Below are positions 20,076 through 31,295 of a stretch of DNA of 64,000 bases, piece by piece; positions within the stretch are counted from its first letter, which is position 1; every line of letters begins with the position of its first letter. Source of the stretch: Oscheius tipulae (lineage: Eukaryota > Nematoda > Chromadorea > Rhabditida > Rhabditidae); assembly GCA_037178975.1 (NCBI GenBank), contig JASJZH010000006.1:11209178-11273177 (forward strand), written 5' to 3'. The translations under genes and the position numbers were made by a program. The notes beneath the pieces are model-generated. The model worked only from the letters and a program-made list of their open reading frames with translations, searched no databases and was not told the DNA's origin.

Positions 20076-22545
20076 AACGCTACGAACAGACGCCCGTCTT
20101 GCTGAGCTGAACGATGCCCTACACGACGTCGATTTTGATGTTATTGCTCTAAACGAGGTCAAAAGAAGAGGACGAGGAACCCAAATCGTGCAATCGACAG
20201 GACATTTGCTGCTACATGACGGTCAGACCGGATTCATCGTGAATAGTAGATGGTCTTCATGCGTCATCTTCCAGTCCTTTAACGACCGAGTCTCGATGCT
20301 CGATGTCAAAACAAAAAGCGGAAATGTGAGGGTCATTGGAGTATATGGCCCAACGTCTGCGAGTTCTGATGATACCTATGATGACTTCCTAGCTACCGTT
20401 GACACCGCCTTACAGTTCAAACGAGTACGTCGCGATCGGCTTCCGGGGGAAGATTGCTCTGTAAGGTTGTCCTCGGCGACTTCAAGAGCAAGGTTGGTTC
20501 GGGAATGCCAGGAGAACCACATGTCGGACCTCATGGGCTAGGAACAAGAAACGAAAGAGGGCAAGTTCTGGCTGACTTCTGCTCGGAGAAAAATCTCTTT
20601 GTGATGAACACCCGTTTCAAGAAGAGGCAATCACGAAAATGGACCTGGATCGCACCAAACATGGACACAAGGAACGCAATTGATTATAGTCTGTTCACAA
20701 AAAACAACCAAACGACCAGGGATCGCGGGCTTTTTTGGCGCGGATTCAAACAGCTCAAAATTGGTTAGAATTTCAATAAGTTCATCTTTTCAATCATTTT
20801 CTTCGTCTTTTACATCGTTTTTCTCCATTTTCGCTTGTTTTAACCGGAATATTCTGTTTTAAGACGATCATGTATGTTGCCGAACCATGCTACGTTTTTC
20901 CACCGTTAAATATCAGTCATATAAGATTTTTTTCTTTTCTACTTTCTTTAACGATTATAATAATTTTTCCTTTTCTGATGGACTCAACGCCCCGTCCCAT
21001 CTTCCGCCGTCTGTTCTGGAGCTCAGGGCCATTGCCACCGCCTCCTTCGCCTCCTCCAGATAATTCAAAGGTTTTTTTTGTTTTCATTTTGTTAGGGTCC
21101 CCATAACTGTTTGGTTTTGTAACCGTCTTGAAATTTTGGTTGTTTCGATCTCTTTGCTGCTATCGTCCCCTCCTTGTCTGAAGTCTGTCCTGAGCTCAAC
21201 GATCCTTTTGTCCTCGCAGCTAAGGCAACCAGCATCTCACAGAGAAAGATCAAGGAAATTATCGAGGACCGAAATGCTGCTGACGGGACCGAAACGACTG
21301 TTACTTCTCCTCGCTCAAAGGCTCCTTTTGTTTCCGAGGAGAGTGATTTGGACGAAGATGAGTGACGAATTCGTTTTCTACGTTATTTCAATAAATGTTA
21401 CCTGTTGTTTAACGAAGAAAAAAAAACGGAAAAATAGCTAAAAATACGGGAAAAGATGAAATTGTTTGATGAACGAAATACTTGAAGCTAATTTTTAGCC
21501 CTTTGAATCCGCGCCAAAAAAAGCCCGCGATGCCTGGTCGTTTGGTTGTTTTTTGTGAACAGACTATACATCCTGTGCTCATCCCCGCAGCTGTTCACAG
21601 ACGTAGATATAATAGGAAGGCTTCAATTCGTGTTCGATCACCGACTCCTGATGGGAAAGCTGACTCTGCCCTTCTCTCAAAAACGACCTCTAGGAGATGT
21701 CCGAAAGTTAAACTGAACAAGCGCCTTTTCAAGTATGCTGTGGAAGAACAAGTCCAAGATGTTCAAACAACAAGCTACAACGACATGAGAGAAATTCTCA
21801 TTTTTGCTGCAGAACTCTCGTCAGATCCTGTTCCTAAATCGTCTTTCATCTCTCTACGTACCAAGAATTTGTTTCAACGACGTCACGAACTGATGACTAG
21901 ACGTGTCACCCGACTCAGCCGCGTGGAGTTCTCGATAGCCTCAAAAGTTCTGAGGGAATCTTTGAAAGAAGATCTGAGGGCGAAACATCAATCGCGTCTC
22001 ACGGAGGCTTTGATACAAGGAAAAAGTCTACTGAAGGCTCAACGGAAGAATCAAATCGAGAAGACCAGCCTGAGACAACTGAGTAACAACATTGGTGGAA
22101 TTGCCAATGACCCAGATGATGTTCGGGAAATCGTCCGCTCCTTTTACAATGATCTCTACGCTTCCCGGTCAGACCAACTTATCCCGGTAGCCGCAGCAGA
22201 CGACGATGTCCCTCCAATACTTGCATCAGAAGTACAGAAAGCCATCTCTATGTTGAAACATGGAAAAAGTCCCGGGCCGGATCAAATAACATCAGACATG
22301 GTTCACGTAGCAAAGGACATCATCACTCCACACTTGACGGCGATTTTCAACGATATCCTGGAGGAACAACAAATCCCTGATCATTTGGCGGACTCGACGA
22401 TATCTTTGCTCTACAAAAAGGGAGACCCACTGCTCATCAAAAACTACAGGCCAATATCTCTTCTCTCAGTCATCTTCAAAGTCTTCACCTCTATCTTAGG
22501 CGAAAGAATAAGGCTCGCGCTGGACAACAATCAACCACCAGAGCA
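20076..22545 (+). mobile_element. RTE-like LINE fragment (endonuclease and part of RT) inside the BEL element
   Basis: Plus-strand frames read an AP-type endonuclease: ARLAELNDALHDVDFDVIAL with NEVKRRG, GVYGPTSASSDDTYDDF, a LGDFKSKVG motif (normally GDFNAKVG) and DHRLLMGKL. Then RT: EVQKAISMLKHGKSPGPDQI and SLLYKKGDPLLIKNYRPISLL. RT stops abruptly after NNQPPEQ at about 22545, before the catalytic YADD. Both ends are internal to the LINE, with no 3' tail, so this is not an ordinary 5'-truncated insertion. Frameshifts occur, for example near 20450. It is split by a TIR element. Confidence 0.7.
20689..21564. mobile_element. TIR DNA element carrying a gene-like cargo, inserted in the LINE
   Basis: Terminal inverted repeats of about 65 bp start GTCTGTTCACAAAAAACAAC and include GGCGCGGATTCAAA. 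The flanks read TATA on both sides (20685-20688, 21565-21568), so the TSD is TATA or TA. No transposase is present. The interior has an ATG-started proline-rich exon (20978-21070), a second open segment ending at TGA 21363-21365 with CPELNDPFVLAAK and EESDLDEDE, and an AATAAA near 21391, all in plus orientation. It looks like a host gene piece taken up by a non-autonomous element. Confidence 0.6.
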
Positions 22546-23457
22546 GATCTTCTTCTTCGGTCGGGAGTGCTGTGCTGCCAGTCGGGCACATGCAAGAGGC
22601 CACGTTCCTCTTCCACTGGCTGTCCAACCAAACATTGTCTTAGTTGGCAAAAGTCCTGAGAGCAGGTAGATTCGTGGCTCATCCTCCTTCACGAAGTACT
22701 TCATTAAGTCCTGTCCGATCAAGACGTCAGCAGGGTTAGTCCTCTCCTTTCGCATAGTAGTAGTCAAGCGAGCAACTGTCATGTCTCCAGGATTGAACAC
22801 GATGTTCATCTTCTGAATGAAGTCGTAGTCTTCTTCGGAGATGCTAGCAGTAGCGAAGTTCTGAGAGATGGTCGGAAGGGTGACGAGCTCGGCTTCAAGA
22901 TCAGATTCTTCATTGAGCTGGCTGCGGAACATCAGTTTCACAGGATACGACGTGAACAGACTGTTGAGTTGACCGATGCCATGAAGATTCTTCGTCTCCG
23001 TGGGGCCAGTTGCGATTCCGATTTTCTTGGCGACGTCTTCGCGGACCATTGACAGGGCTGCTCCAGAATCAAAAAAGACAACAACGCGTAGAGTCCTGTC
23101 GCCATTGGCCACCTCAGCAACAGCCTGTTGCATTACTACTTGTTCGAAGTTCCACTGGTTTTTCTCTGTCACCACAGGGGGACAGTTCACAGGAGCTGTC
23201 GAAGTCTTGTTAAGCACTGGTCTGGTAGGTGTGGTCTTGGCAACGGACTTCCGATTGTCTGGACCCAGACACAGAGAAGAATGGTGGATTCCACCACAGT
23301 TCAGGCAATTCTTCATCGAGCAGTCTCGGTTCATGTGAGAAGGTACGAAGCACTTGAAACAGAGCTTCGACTTCTGTGCCTCAGCACTTCTTTGCTGGGG
23401 TGTTGTCAGAGTTGAGCAATCTCTGGGCCAGTGAGCAGTCGACTGGCATACACACAA
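22546..23457 (-). CDS. BEL zinc knuckles and aspartic protease
   Basis: The frame carries two CCHC-like knuckles (CFKCFVPSHMNRDC and CLNCGGIHHSSLC), then a linker and a retropepsin-type protease with FFDSGAALSMV and VLIGQDLM. This is the gag end and protease portion of a Pao polyprotein. The frame runs into the LINE junction near 22545, where RT should begin. Confidence 0.7.
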
Positions 23458-23487
23458 CCGCGGGGACCTCGATGGTCCTTTCGACCC

Positions 23488-24491
23488 TCAAACTTCTTGT
23501 CCAGTTTGGAAGGTTTGGGGACTGCTGTTGCTGGGTCGGAGACTCAACGCTGAGCTCAATCGTTTCAGCAACAGGACGTGGTCGGCAACCTCTTCCAAGA
23601 AGTCCATTGTCGTGAACGTTTTGGACAGGTGTTTCTCCTGCTTGATCATGTGAGAGCAGATCGAAACGGGAAATTTCGAGAAGATCATTTGTCTCCAAAC
23701 GTTGGTGTCCTGAAACTTCTCTCCATGACACTCGAGAGTGACAAACTTTTCGATGTCGTACCTGTTTCTCAGCAGGGAGACTGCCTTCTTGTAGTTGTCA
23801 GGAGTGACGGGGATCTCCTCGATAAGGCTCAAGGCGTCGTCCTTAAGCGCCTGTCTCAGATAGAAAAACTTGTCCAAAACACCCAGGTCCCCAGCTTCAT
23901 CGACCATAGCCGGAAACCTGTCCAGAAACTTGGGAACTTTTTGACATTTCCCTTGAACTGAGGCAGCTTTTGTTCGGTCGATTCCGTTGCACTCCGCTGT
24001 CGGACCTCTGAGACACCCTCTCGTCATCGTCTCTATCTTTGGACTCGATCACGGGCTGTCTTTGCCGGGTTACAGGTTGACTCACGGTTCTTGACTCTTG
24101 CAATCGGAATTTGATCTCAGCAGCTCTGGTGTCCAGAACTTCTTGCCATTCCATGATCGAGGCCTGAAGACCGATAATCCTGCTGTTGTAGCCATCGTAG
24201 CTGTCGGATTGTGCTTTCCTGCTGACCTCATCAGAAATCTTGGAAAACTTGCCGGAGCCGTCGTCCAGTAGAGATTCCAGCCGCTCATTCTCTCTGGACG
24301 ACCGCTCTGGTAACTGCTAGAGCCTGTCTTTTTTCCAATAGATACAGGTTGAGGGCATTGGGCTCGATGGGGAACTCGAATTCCTTCTCCAGAGCCTTAA
24401 TGTCGTCTTCGTGACCGGATACGAAGTCGACAGCTTTGGTAACCTGTGCCTTCCAAATGGTCAGGTTCTTCAAAGCCTTTAGATCCGACAT
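23488..24491 (-). pseudogene. BEL gag, frameshifted
   Basis: ATG at 24491. The N-terminal helical region reads MSDLKALKNLTIWKAQ. A one-base shift near 24288 moves the frame to ERLESLLDDGSGKF and a polar charged region. A second shift before 23940 leads to the DUF1759-like core (VPKFLDRFPAMVDEAG, DKFFYLRQALKDDAL, DNYKKAVSLLRNRY). Order and motifs match gag of BEL/Pao elements; the shifts make it non-functional. Confidence 0.65.
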
Positions 24492-24591
24492 TTCAACGAG
24501 TCCACAAGTTGAAATGCGGTAGGTGTCGCCTGTTTGCCACGCGGGACTTGGAACAAAACTCACAGGTGCGTAGTGGGCAAGATGCACCAAA

Positions 24592-24764
24592 TGTCTCCCA
24601 CCCGATACCAGAACTAAATAATACAATAGCCGGATTAACGGTAAGGAAGAGAGGGAGGCTGGCGGTACAGTTCGAGGTTGGACTGAGTCCTTTTGGAGTT
24701 GGGCAAGATGAAACATCTCTGACTCTTTGATACTAAGTGGGACTTGGGGGATACAAGGGACACA
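24592..24764 (-). repeat. BEL 5' LTR
   Basis: 173 bp, TGTGTCCCTTG to GGTGGGAGACA on the minus strand, followed on its outer side by the TSD ATAGC. Confidence 0.85.
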
Positions 24765-25338
24765 ATAGCTGTTTTGCCATCAAAAATGCGCTGGTTTTAT
24801 GTTTTCCAAAAGAATCTGTCCTTGGCTTTTTGTGCTTATTCCAAGTTGCCTAGCGTTATCATTTTGACCAGCCGGCTCCGCCGTCTGGCGACGCCGCTAC
24901 TGGTCATCTATTTTCTGTGCTTAGTATAGTTTTTTCCTTTTGGGAAAGAGTGGATGGTTGAAAGTAGTCGAAAGTTCAAAAGTACTTCAAGGCTAGAAAA
25001 GGAGTTGATAAAAGACGAATTTCTTTCATAAAACAATAACATTAGAGAGCGGGAGACAAGGTAGAACACCTTGTTCATCGGATCCAGCTAACAGAAATAA
25101 GATGAGGGCAGTGGAAGAAATCTTTGGAGAAAACATCTTGTACCCATTGAGGTAACAGAAGTAGAAGCAAATGTTTCCTGCATCGTCCTGACATCGGAAA
25201 CACTGACATCTGAGAGTCCATGGAACAGAAGAAGAGGCACATCGAGACAGAAGGATCCTTGGGAAAGAGAGAAGCAGCAAAGACGGGAGAAGTGAAAGAA
25301 GCGAACAGGATAAGAAGAGGAATAGCCATTAGAGCCAT

Positions 25339-26730
25339 CTAGAGAACACGTCGATCCACCACATTCGAAGCTCGTGTTCGGCCATCGGAAATCAGGATCT
25401 TGAGGCCGTCGGCGGACTTGGCACAGGACAAAGCCACATAGAGCTGGCCATGAGAGAAACACTCGGTTGGCAGATAGACTCCCACTCTCTCCAACGACTG
25501 ACCTTGGCTCTTATTGACCGTCATTGCAAAAGCCAACTTCGTCGGGAACTGTCTCCTTTTGAGCACGAAGCTCATTCCTAAAATGCATAGTTAAATTTGA
25601 AACCGATCAATGGCTTACCTCGTCCCTTTTCTGACTTCAAATCGATCCGAGGGATGATGACCCTTTTACCCTTTCGGGCTCCGTTGATGAATTGACAGAG
25701 GATTGCATTCCTTCGCTCGAAGCCGACGATTTGGAGACGGCTACCATTGCACAACCCTTCGCGAACGTTCAGGTTCCGGATCAGCATGACAATACTTCCA
25801 ATCTTGAGCTCGAGACAATGAGGAGCGAGTCCTGATGGATTCATTGAGTTCAGGAACTCGTCTGTAAGCTGGAGACGGTCCTGAGAATTGTCCTGGACAA
25901 CAGAGTCGTGGTTCAGGAGAACTTGCGAATCTCCTTAAAAAAAGGCTTGTTTTTTAATAAGAGAATTTTGACTAACCTGACATCAAATCCAATATGCGCT
26001 TTTGCCGTTGCTCCTCAGATGTAGCGGAAACTCGACTTTTCCCTCGTCATCCTTTGGAACTCGGTCTTCGCCGACCTTCAGGAGGAACTCCTTGAACTCG
26101 GCCGTCTCTCCTTGTGCACGTATATTGTCGCTGAGCTGGTAGCGTTTGAAATAGACCCGGCTGCTGTCTTGGAACAACAAAGGCGACATCTTTAGGGAAC
26201 AGACATAGCCATCCGCGGTGTAGGTCTTGCTCGGGATTGGCAAAACTTGCCGAAAGTCTCCACCAAGAAGGACCTTCTTTCCACCAAAGGGCACATCCAT
26301 GACGTTCGAGCATTCGCGAAGGACCTCGTCAATAGTGTTGATGACCTGCAAGAAGAAAAAATATACCGTATAATGATGACCTTACCGGTAGAGAGATCAT
26401 GCTGCATTCGTCCAAAACGATGACATCAACGTTCTTCATGTTCCTGCCGTCGACCGTGTTGGGTTACATGCCGCTGCTCTCACAGTTTTGTGCAACGTTG
26501 AGCTTGAACAGTGAGCACACAGTTCGGCCATCCGGTAAGTGATTCGCAGCGATGCCACTCCAGGCGCAGCAGACGACCTTCTTTCCTTCGAAAGTGAGCC
26601 TATGGAAGAAAGTCTCATAGCAAAAAGTTTTGCCCGTTCTTCCAGGACCATCCAAGAAAACCAACTGCTCTCTTCCGAGGAAAATCGCATCAACAGCGCT
26701 CTTCTGTCGCTCGTTTAGCATGTCGTACAT
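25339..26730 (-). CDS. Helitron A PIF1-like helicase
   Basis: Minus-strand exons give, in order: MYDMLNERQKSAVDAIF and the Walker A loop GPGRTGKTF; AWSGIAANHL; a segment with GGDFRQVLPI (Walker B neighbour of PIF1 helicases) and DNIRAQGETAEF; IGSIVMLIRNLNVREGLCNG; and the C-terminal AFAMTVNKSQGQSLERVGVY. A short intron lies near 25580 and others near 25940 and 26350. Walker A reads GRTGKT where GTGKT is usual. The helicase unwinds DNA during rolling-circle transposition. Confidence 0.7.
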
Positions 26731-26877
26731 GGTGCTTCGTGATCCACATTTACGTCATTCATCGAAGCTGGACGCGGGAATGGAGGTGTGAGAAGCTGTC
26801 CAAAGAGCGGGAACATATCCAGAATGTGGTAGTAGCAGAAAACTTCAGGCTTTGTTTCTGTGTCTGTCAGCGGCTTG

Positions 26878-27987
26878 CTACTCGTGTCCCGGCTGGAACG
26901 TGATGTTCTGCTTGTTCTCCCCGTCGACGGCAAGATCGATCACAGAATTTGTTTTTTCGTGCGTCTCAAAGGCGAAGAGACGATGAAAGGCCTCGGGAGC
27001 ACAGACGTAGCGCGCGTCCAGAAATTCATTGACTTCGTCGACGAACCCGTTGTTTGCATCTCGTCTTTGATGTCGCAGTCGAAGAGCAGCCTGGTCCGAG
27101 CCCTTGTAGACATACTTATAGAGGTACTTGACAGCATGCAGAACGGAGCAGATCTCCAGGTTGATATGGCAGTCGTATTTGTATAACATGTAGGCATTGT
27201 ACGGCACAATCCATCTGTAAAAGAGTACATAGACTGAGATACTATGAAAGATCTTACCTGTTGTCGTAATACTTAACATTCTCGTCGTCACCAATTCGAA
27301 TACTGGCTGTTGTCGCGCCTCCTGTACTCTGGGAAACCTTGCACATCCATGCTGGTGTCGTCTCGGAATGGTTTCGGAAACCGTTTGCTGCAGGCTCCAT
27401 CTTTCCAGCAGGGCGATCCAATGCCGCAGTCACGATGAACCACGTGCGACGCAACACGGTCGAAGAGCGGGCCAGCATCCGGGATCTCGGCCGAGATGAA
27501 TCGGTTGACATCATCGAGTCCTCGGTTTGTCCCCAGGGAGGGGCGTAATGAGCCAGTGGGCATGAGGCAGGCCACGCTTCTGCCATTCGACAGTGTAGAT
27601 GAAAGCTGTTACTCGTCCAAAGATGTTCCGTTCCACGATGTCCTTTTTCAGCTCGTCCAACTTCATTCTGAAGACTCTGGTCACCAAGTCAGGTCGATCC
27701 GAAGGAATCTGTCCAGGAATAAGGTTTTGCTGGATCTCCGGCCATCTCGGATTTAACGTCATAGTGAGGAAAAATTCCGGCTTGCCGAATCGACTGGTGA
27801 TGCACATCGCGTCCAGATACGCAGCGGTCATGTATCTCGGAGAACTCGTGAAAGTGGCAGGAAGGAGAATTCTCTGACCGGCTAGTCCATTGGATCCGCC
27901 AGCAATGAAGTCCCTCAGATCACTGTAGTACTCGGGACGGAGCGCGCTCTGGTTCCTCTTGATGAAGTCGAGACGGCACTGCTCCAC
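26878..27987 (-). CDS. Helitron A Rep (HUH endonuclease), C-terminal half
   Basis: The frame from 27987 carries the Rep catalytic domain: GQRILLPATFTSSPRYM, FGKPEFFLTMTLNPRW and the HUH box in KRGLPHAHWLI. Exons to 27288 and 26878 continue with PLFDRVASHVVHRDCG and the conserved tyrosine region KYLYKYVYKG, then AFETHEKTNSVI. HUH nucleases nick and religate single strands through tyrosine. The frame stops at 26878, short of the region present in Helitron B. Confidence 0.7.
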
Positions 27988-28093
27988 ATTTGCCCAACTT
28001 CCGACACAGAACTGCTGGACAGTCGTCGGCCACGGTGGATTGGACTGAACTCGTTCCGGTAGCAGAGGTAGTAGTTGTAGTAGCTCTTCTGGG

Positions 28094-29056
28094 TCAGCTG
28101 CTTCTCGCTTTGGTTTCCATTGCTGGCCACGACTTGTCTCTTCCGTATCGGTCTGGTAGGCGAGGTTGGTTCATCGGTCTATGGTTGGCTCGGGCATCTT
28201 GTTCTTCCTCAGCGTAGGCCTCCTGCAGCATCTTGTATCCCCTTGCGTATTCGTGTTCACACCTCATGAAGGTTGACAGCTCACGAAGCAGAGCGGCATT
28301 GATTGACTGGTTGGCCGAGTGGATGATCCTGGCTTGAGCAGCGACAGTTTCGTCGACGAAGAAGAGTTGGCCATATGTTGGAGCTACACCATCCGCAGGA
28401 ACAGCTGGGCCAGGCTGATAACAGATTTCTCCATGCGCCTTGACGACGAAAGGGCCTCTTCCATTCGGAGGACGAAGGTTGACGTTCATAGATGCGACGA
28501 CCAGCGAAGAGTTCCTCGTCGCAATGTGGTTGTTCTCGAACAGATCCCAGAGGTATTGAGGATACGTCTCGAACTTGTCCAAGGTTATAGATCCATACTG
28601 ACAGCAGACGTTATATGTCCCATCAGGCTTTCGCGGGAATTCGGCTGGGAAGAATACAGCACCGCAGTGAAAGCAGCTGATGTCCATGGCTTCAATAAAG
28701 TGAGATGGAGGCGGAGCAGATTGTCCATGTGGGAGATTAGGGTCATTCAGAGCGGCATAGACATTGGCGTTTCTAACATGGCGGTCGACTCGTCTGTCTT
28801 GATTCCTTTGAGCCTGCTGTTGTGGTGGCTGTTGAGCACTGGCGGCATCATGGGCCAGATTGTCGCGCAGACGACGTTGAGCTCGGGTCTCCGCATCCTC
28901 GTCCACTCGAGCTATGGCTTGGAAGAAGGCTTTCTTCAGAAGACGAACGGATCGATATTCTTCCGTTTCGTTGGACAGGTATTGCTCGTTAAAGTAGTGC
29001 TTGCTCTTGAGCCTTTTACTCCTCTCTAAAATTGACGGTAAAAGGATGGAAAACAT
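28094..29056 (-). CDS. Helitron A N-terminal Rep region
   Basis: 320 codons: charged start, a Gln-rich stretch (QQPPQQQAQ), the Helitron_like_N zinc site CFHCGAVFFP with CCQYG, and the conserved PTYGQLFFVDE and HEYARGYKMLQEAYAEEE segments. The next exon continues into Rep. Confidence 0.7.
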   Translation of the reverse strand: MFSILLPSILERSKRLKSKHYFNEQYLSNETEEYRSVRLLKKAFFQAIARVDEDAETRAQRRLRDNLAHDAASAQQPPQQQAQRNQDRRVDRHVRNANVYAALNDPNLPHGQSAPPPSHFIEAMDISCFHCGAVFFPAEFPRKPDGTYNVCCQYGSITLDKFETYPQYLWDLFENNHIATRNSSLVVASMNVNLRPPNGRGPFVVKAHGEICYQPGPAVPADGVAPTYGQLFFVDETVAAQARIIHSANQSINAALLRELSTFMRCEHEYARGYKMLQEAYAEEEQDARANHRPMNQPRLPDRYGRDKSWPAMETKARSS

Positions 29057-30005
29057 TCTTTACCTTACTCCTCTTCTTCTTCCAGCTTCATGGCGTGGTA
29101 ATGAGCATCGAAGGCCTTTCTCATCTCTCGCTCTTCTCCCGTCTCGTTTTTGCGAACTTTCGCCTGATATGTCCTCTTCTTTTCCAATCGACAGAAGGTC
29201 TCCTCGGCTGTCTCGCTGACTCTCAACTCGGCTTGATAGAGTAGCTGATTGTCCAGTCTCCTCAACAGTCTCAAAGGCTCGAAGTTCTGCTTGATAAAAC
29301 AGCTGCTTCTCCAGCCGCAATCGTCTCTCTTCGGCAGACTCGTTGAATCTCAGCTCGGTTTGATAAGTCAGCTGATTATCCAGTCGGGCTCGTCGTTCTT
29401 CGACAGACTGGCGGGCTCGCTGCTCGACTTGATAGATCAGTTGAGCATCTAACCGCTGACGGCTTTCTTCGAAGGACTCATTGCTTCTCTTTTGGCTCTG
29501 ATATGTCGATTAATGATCCAGGCGGATCCGTCTCTCGTATCGCCTTTGATTTTCATGAGTCACCTTGTACTCCCTTCGACCTTGCCTTTTTTCCTCTGTC
29601 TCAGCTACAGTAGTCTCCTGCTGATAAGACAGGTTCTGAAACAGGAATACTTTGGAATTTTAAAGCTCAAACCTGACTGAGGCGTTTAGCCCTTGCTGCC
29701 TCATTCTCCACCGCTCTTTGGCGTTTTTTCCTCTCTTTTTCAGCAACTTTCTGCTCGTCGCTTATCCGAGCTCTTCTCAACCTATCGCTTCCGTTCCTCT
29801 TGGCCTTCCGCTCGCTGGCAGGCATCTTCCTTCGCTTCGACTTCTTCGCAGACGGCTCAGCGACATTGTCCACAACGAATCTGCTGGAGTTGTGAACGCT
29901 TGCGAAAAAAGAATCGGCAAGCTGGCAAGGCTTCAGCGGGTCAGACAGAAGAGGGTTGTCGGGTGGCTCGGTGGCAGGGAACGGGTGACTCGATATCGGA
30001 AACAT
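29057..30005 (-). CDS. Helitron A N-terminal charged-repeat exons
   Basis: The exon from ATG 30005 carries a basic stretch (KKSKRRKMPASERKAKR). Downstream, 29640-29060 encodes repeats of about 25 residues of the type RLDNQLTYQTELRFNES and RLEKQLFYQAELRAFET. At least one stop breaks the repeats near 29510. Such repeats occur at the N-terminus of many Helitron proteins. Confidence 0.55.
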
Positions 30006-30988
30006 GAAGGAATGTGAGTCCTATTGCAGAGAGTAGGCGCTAGTGTAATGGAAAACATACGGTAGAAACAGTTTAGCAACAGCTGAAACCTGTGCAGTGT
30101 AGCAAGTTTGCTTCTGTCTTGGTTCAGAAATCGTCGTTATTGTCCAACTCAATTAGCAATAGTTGCAACAAAAACATTGAAAAAACAGCTCTTTTGTTTT
30201 TATTTCGTGGCCTCGGACAACTCCACAAACAAACACACAGAGCCTACCACAGACATCATAGCGCTTTCATAGTTAGGATAAGCCTTTAGATGTCTACAAG
30301 TGTGAGACATGGGACAGCTGCAATTGAAATTGAAAAGCGACGACGAAAAGAAGGGTGGTTTGGATAGTGCAAAAACAGGGCAATATTCTGTAGGCAAATT
30401 GCGAAGGCCTAAACCACGTCTCTCTCATACCAATACCGTGGTAGGTTATCGCGCACTTAAACAGTTGAAAGCGATTGGATAGAAGAGAGGAGTCGCGATT
30501 TTCAGTATTAGCGCGCGCACTAAGCCAACGCGATACCAAACCACTTAAAACTAGGCAAATTCAGCGCATTTCGGGAGATCATATGCGACAAAATTTGTTT
30601 ATAGCTCTAGGAAACCATTATAAACGAGTAATGACTAAAAAAAAATCTATCATTCTGGATCATTATAACGTTTTTGTCAGGTAAAGCACATGTACGCGGT
30701 TGACAGTCCCCTAGGATCCAATCTATTATTCCACCTGTTTCCAATAAAGTGCTTATTTATATAGCTTCTGATGCTTACTTTATTTTGCCTCGAAACACTA
30801 TTTTGGAGTGGAGAAAACGTCAGATCCCAGCAGAAAATGATGAAGAACAGCAGGGAATAACAAACCGTGAAGATACTTTAAAAATCCGCCAAAAAGAAAT
30901 AGCGCGCAAAACCCGTTTGAATGAACGGGGCCACCTGCTGAAGTGTTACCAATTGTTTATAATTTCTCTCATCCAATATAAAATTAAG
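30006..30988. other. Non-coding with a decayed Merlin-type TIR
   Basis: At 30900-30955 the sequence (gcgcgcaaaacccgtttgaa ... gtgttaccaa) resembles the inner-to-outer right terminus of the Merlin element at 33001-34903, with several changes. No left partner was found. The rest shows no exon. Confidence 0.4.
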
Positions 30989-31092
30989 GTGGCGGTGTTC
31001 GCGGCTACGGCGAGACTGAGTTTTATAGAGGCGGTTACGGTCGATCTAGCTACACGGGAGGTCTGCACGAGCTAATGTGTTCCGCTTGGTAA
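30989..31092 (+). CDS. Possible terminal exon of an RGG-type protein
   Basis: An open frame reads GGGVRGYGETEFYRGGYGRS then SYTGG and ends at TAA 31090-31092; AATAAA follows at about 31104. Gly/Arg/Tyr-rich tails of this kind close RNA-binding proteins. No upstream exon is visible: the preceding 90 bp are transposon-terminus-like, so it may be an orphaned exon. Confidence 0.35.
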
Positions 31093-31295
31093 CATGGGCG
31101 AGTAATAAATGTCTTTTTTACTGTTCTATTTAGTTGATTGTTCGACATTCCATCTCGAACCGAGAACATTCTGCAATATCGTAAACCCTCGAAATTACCT
31201 GCAATCTCCTCTCATCTCATCTTGAAGATTCGGTCCACCAGACCGTTGTCGAAAACTGTCGTAAAAACTCAAAAAATTGGAAGGATTAACTGGTT

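Larger units (their letters stand above)
17142..24764 (-). mobile_element. BEL/Pao LTR retrotransposon, defective, with nested LINE and TIR element
   Basis: Two LTRs (17142-17330 and 24592-24764) bound the element, with a 5-bp target duplication ATAGC at 17137-17141 and 24765-24769. On the minus strand the order is 5' LTR, gag, CCHC zinc knuckles, protease, [LINE fragment], RT remainder,RNase H, C-terminal integrase tail, env-like ORF, 3' LTR. The RNase H of the Pao type, the DSGA protease and the DUF5641-like tail place it in BEL/Pao. The integrase catalytic core and the N-terminal half of RT are missing, and gag has at least two frameshifts, so it cannot move by itself. The clear TSD shows that it arrived as one unit. 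Confidence 0.85.
24850..30005 (-). mobile_element. Helitron A (helicase retained)
   Basis: The minus-strand coding order is N-terminal charged repeats, Rep with HUH motif and paired-Tyr region, then PIF1-like helicase, which defines a Helitron. The 3' end may lie at CTAG 24850-24853, preceded on the minus strand by a GC-rich hairpin-forming stretch (agtagcggcgtcgcc...ggcggagccg), the usual Helitron terminus. The 5' terminus was not located. The segment linking Rep and helicase, present in Helitron B, is missing between about 26880 and 26740. Confidence 0.7.

Noticed and set aside
26860-29250. Plus-strand ORFs opposite Helitron A, including a 236-codon one
   Set aside because: Shadows of the minus-strand Rep and N-terminal frames, which hold the HUH and zinc motifs.
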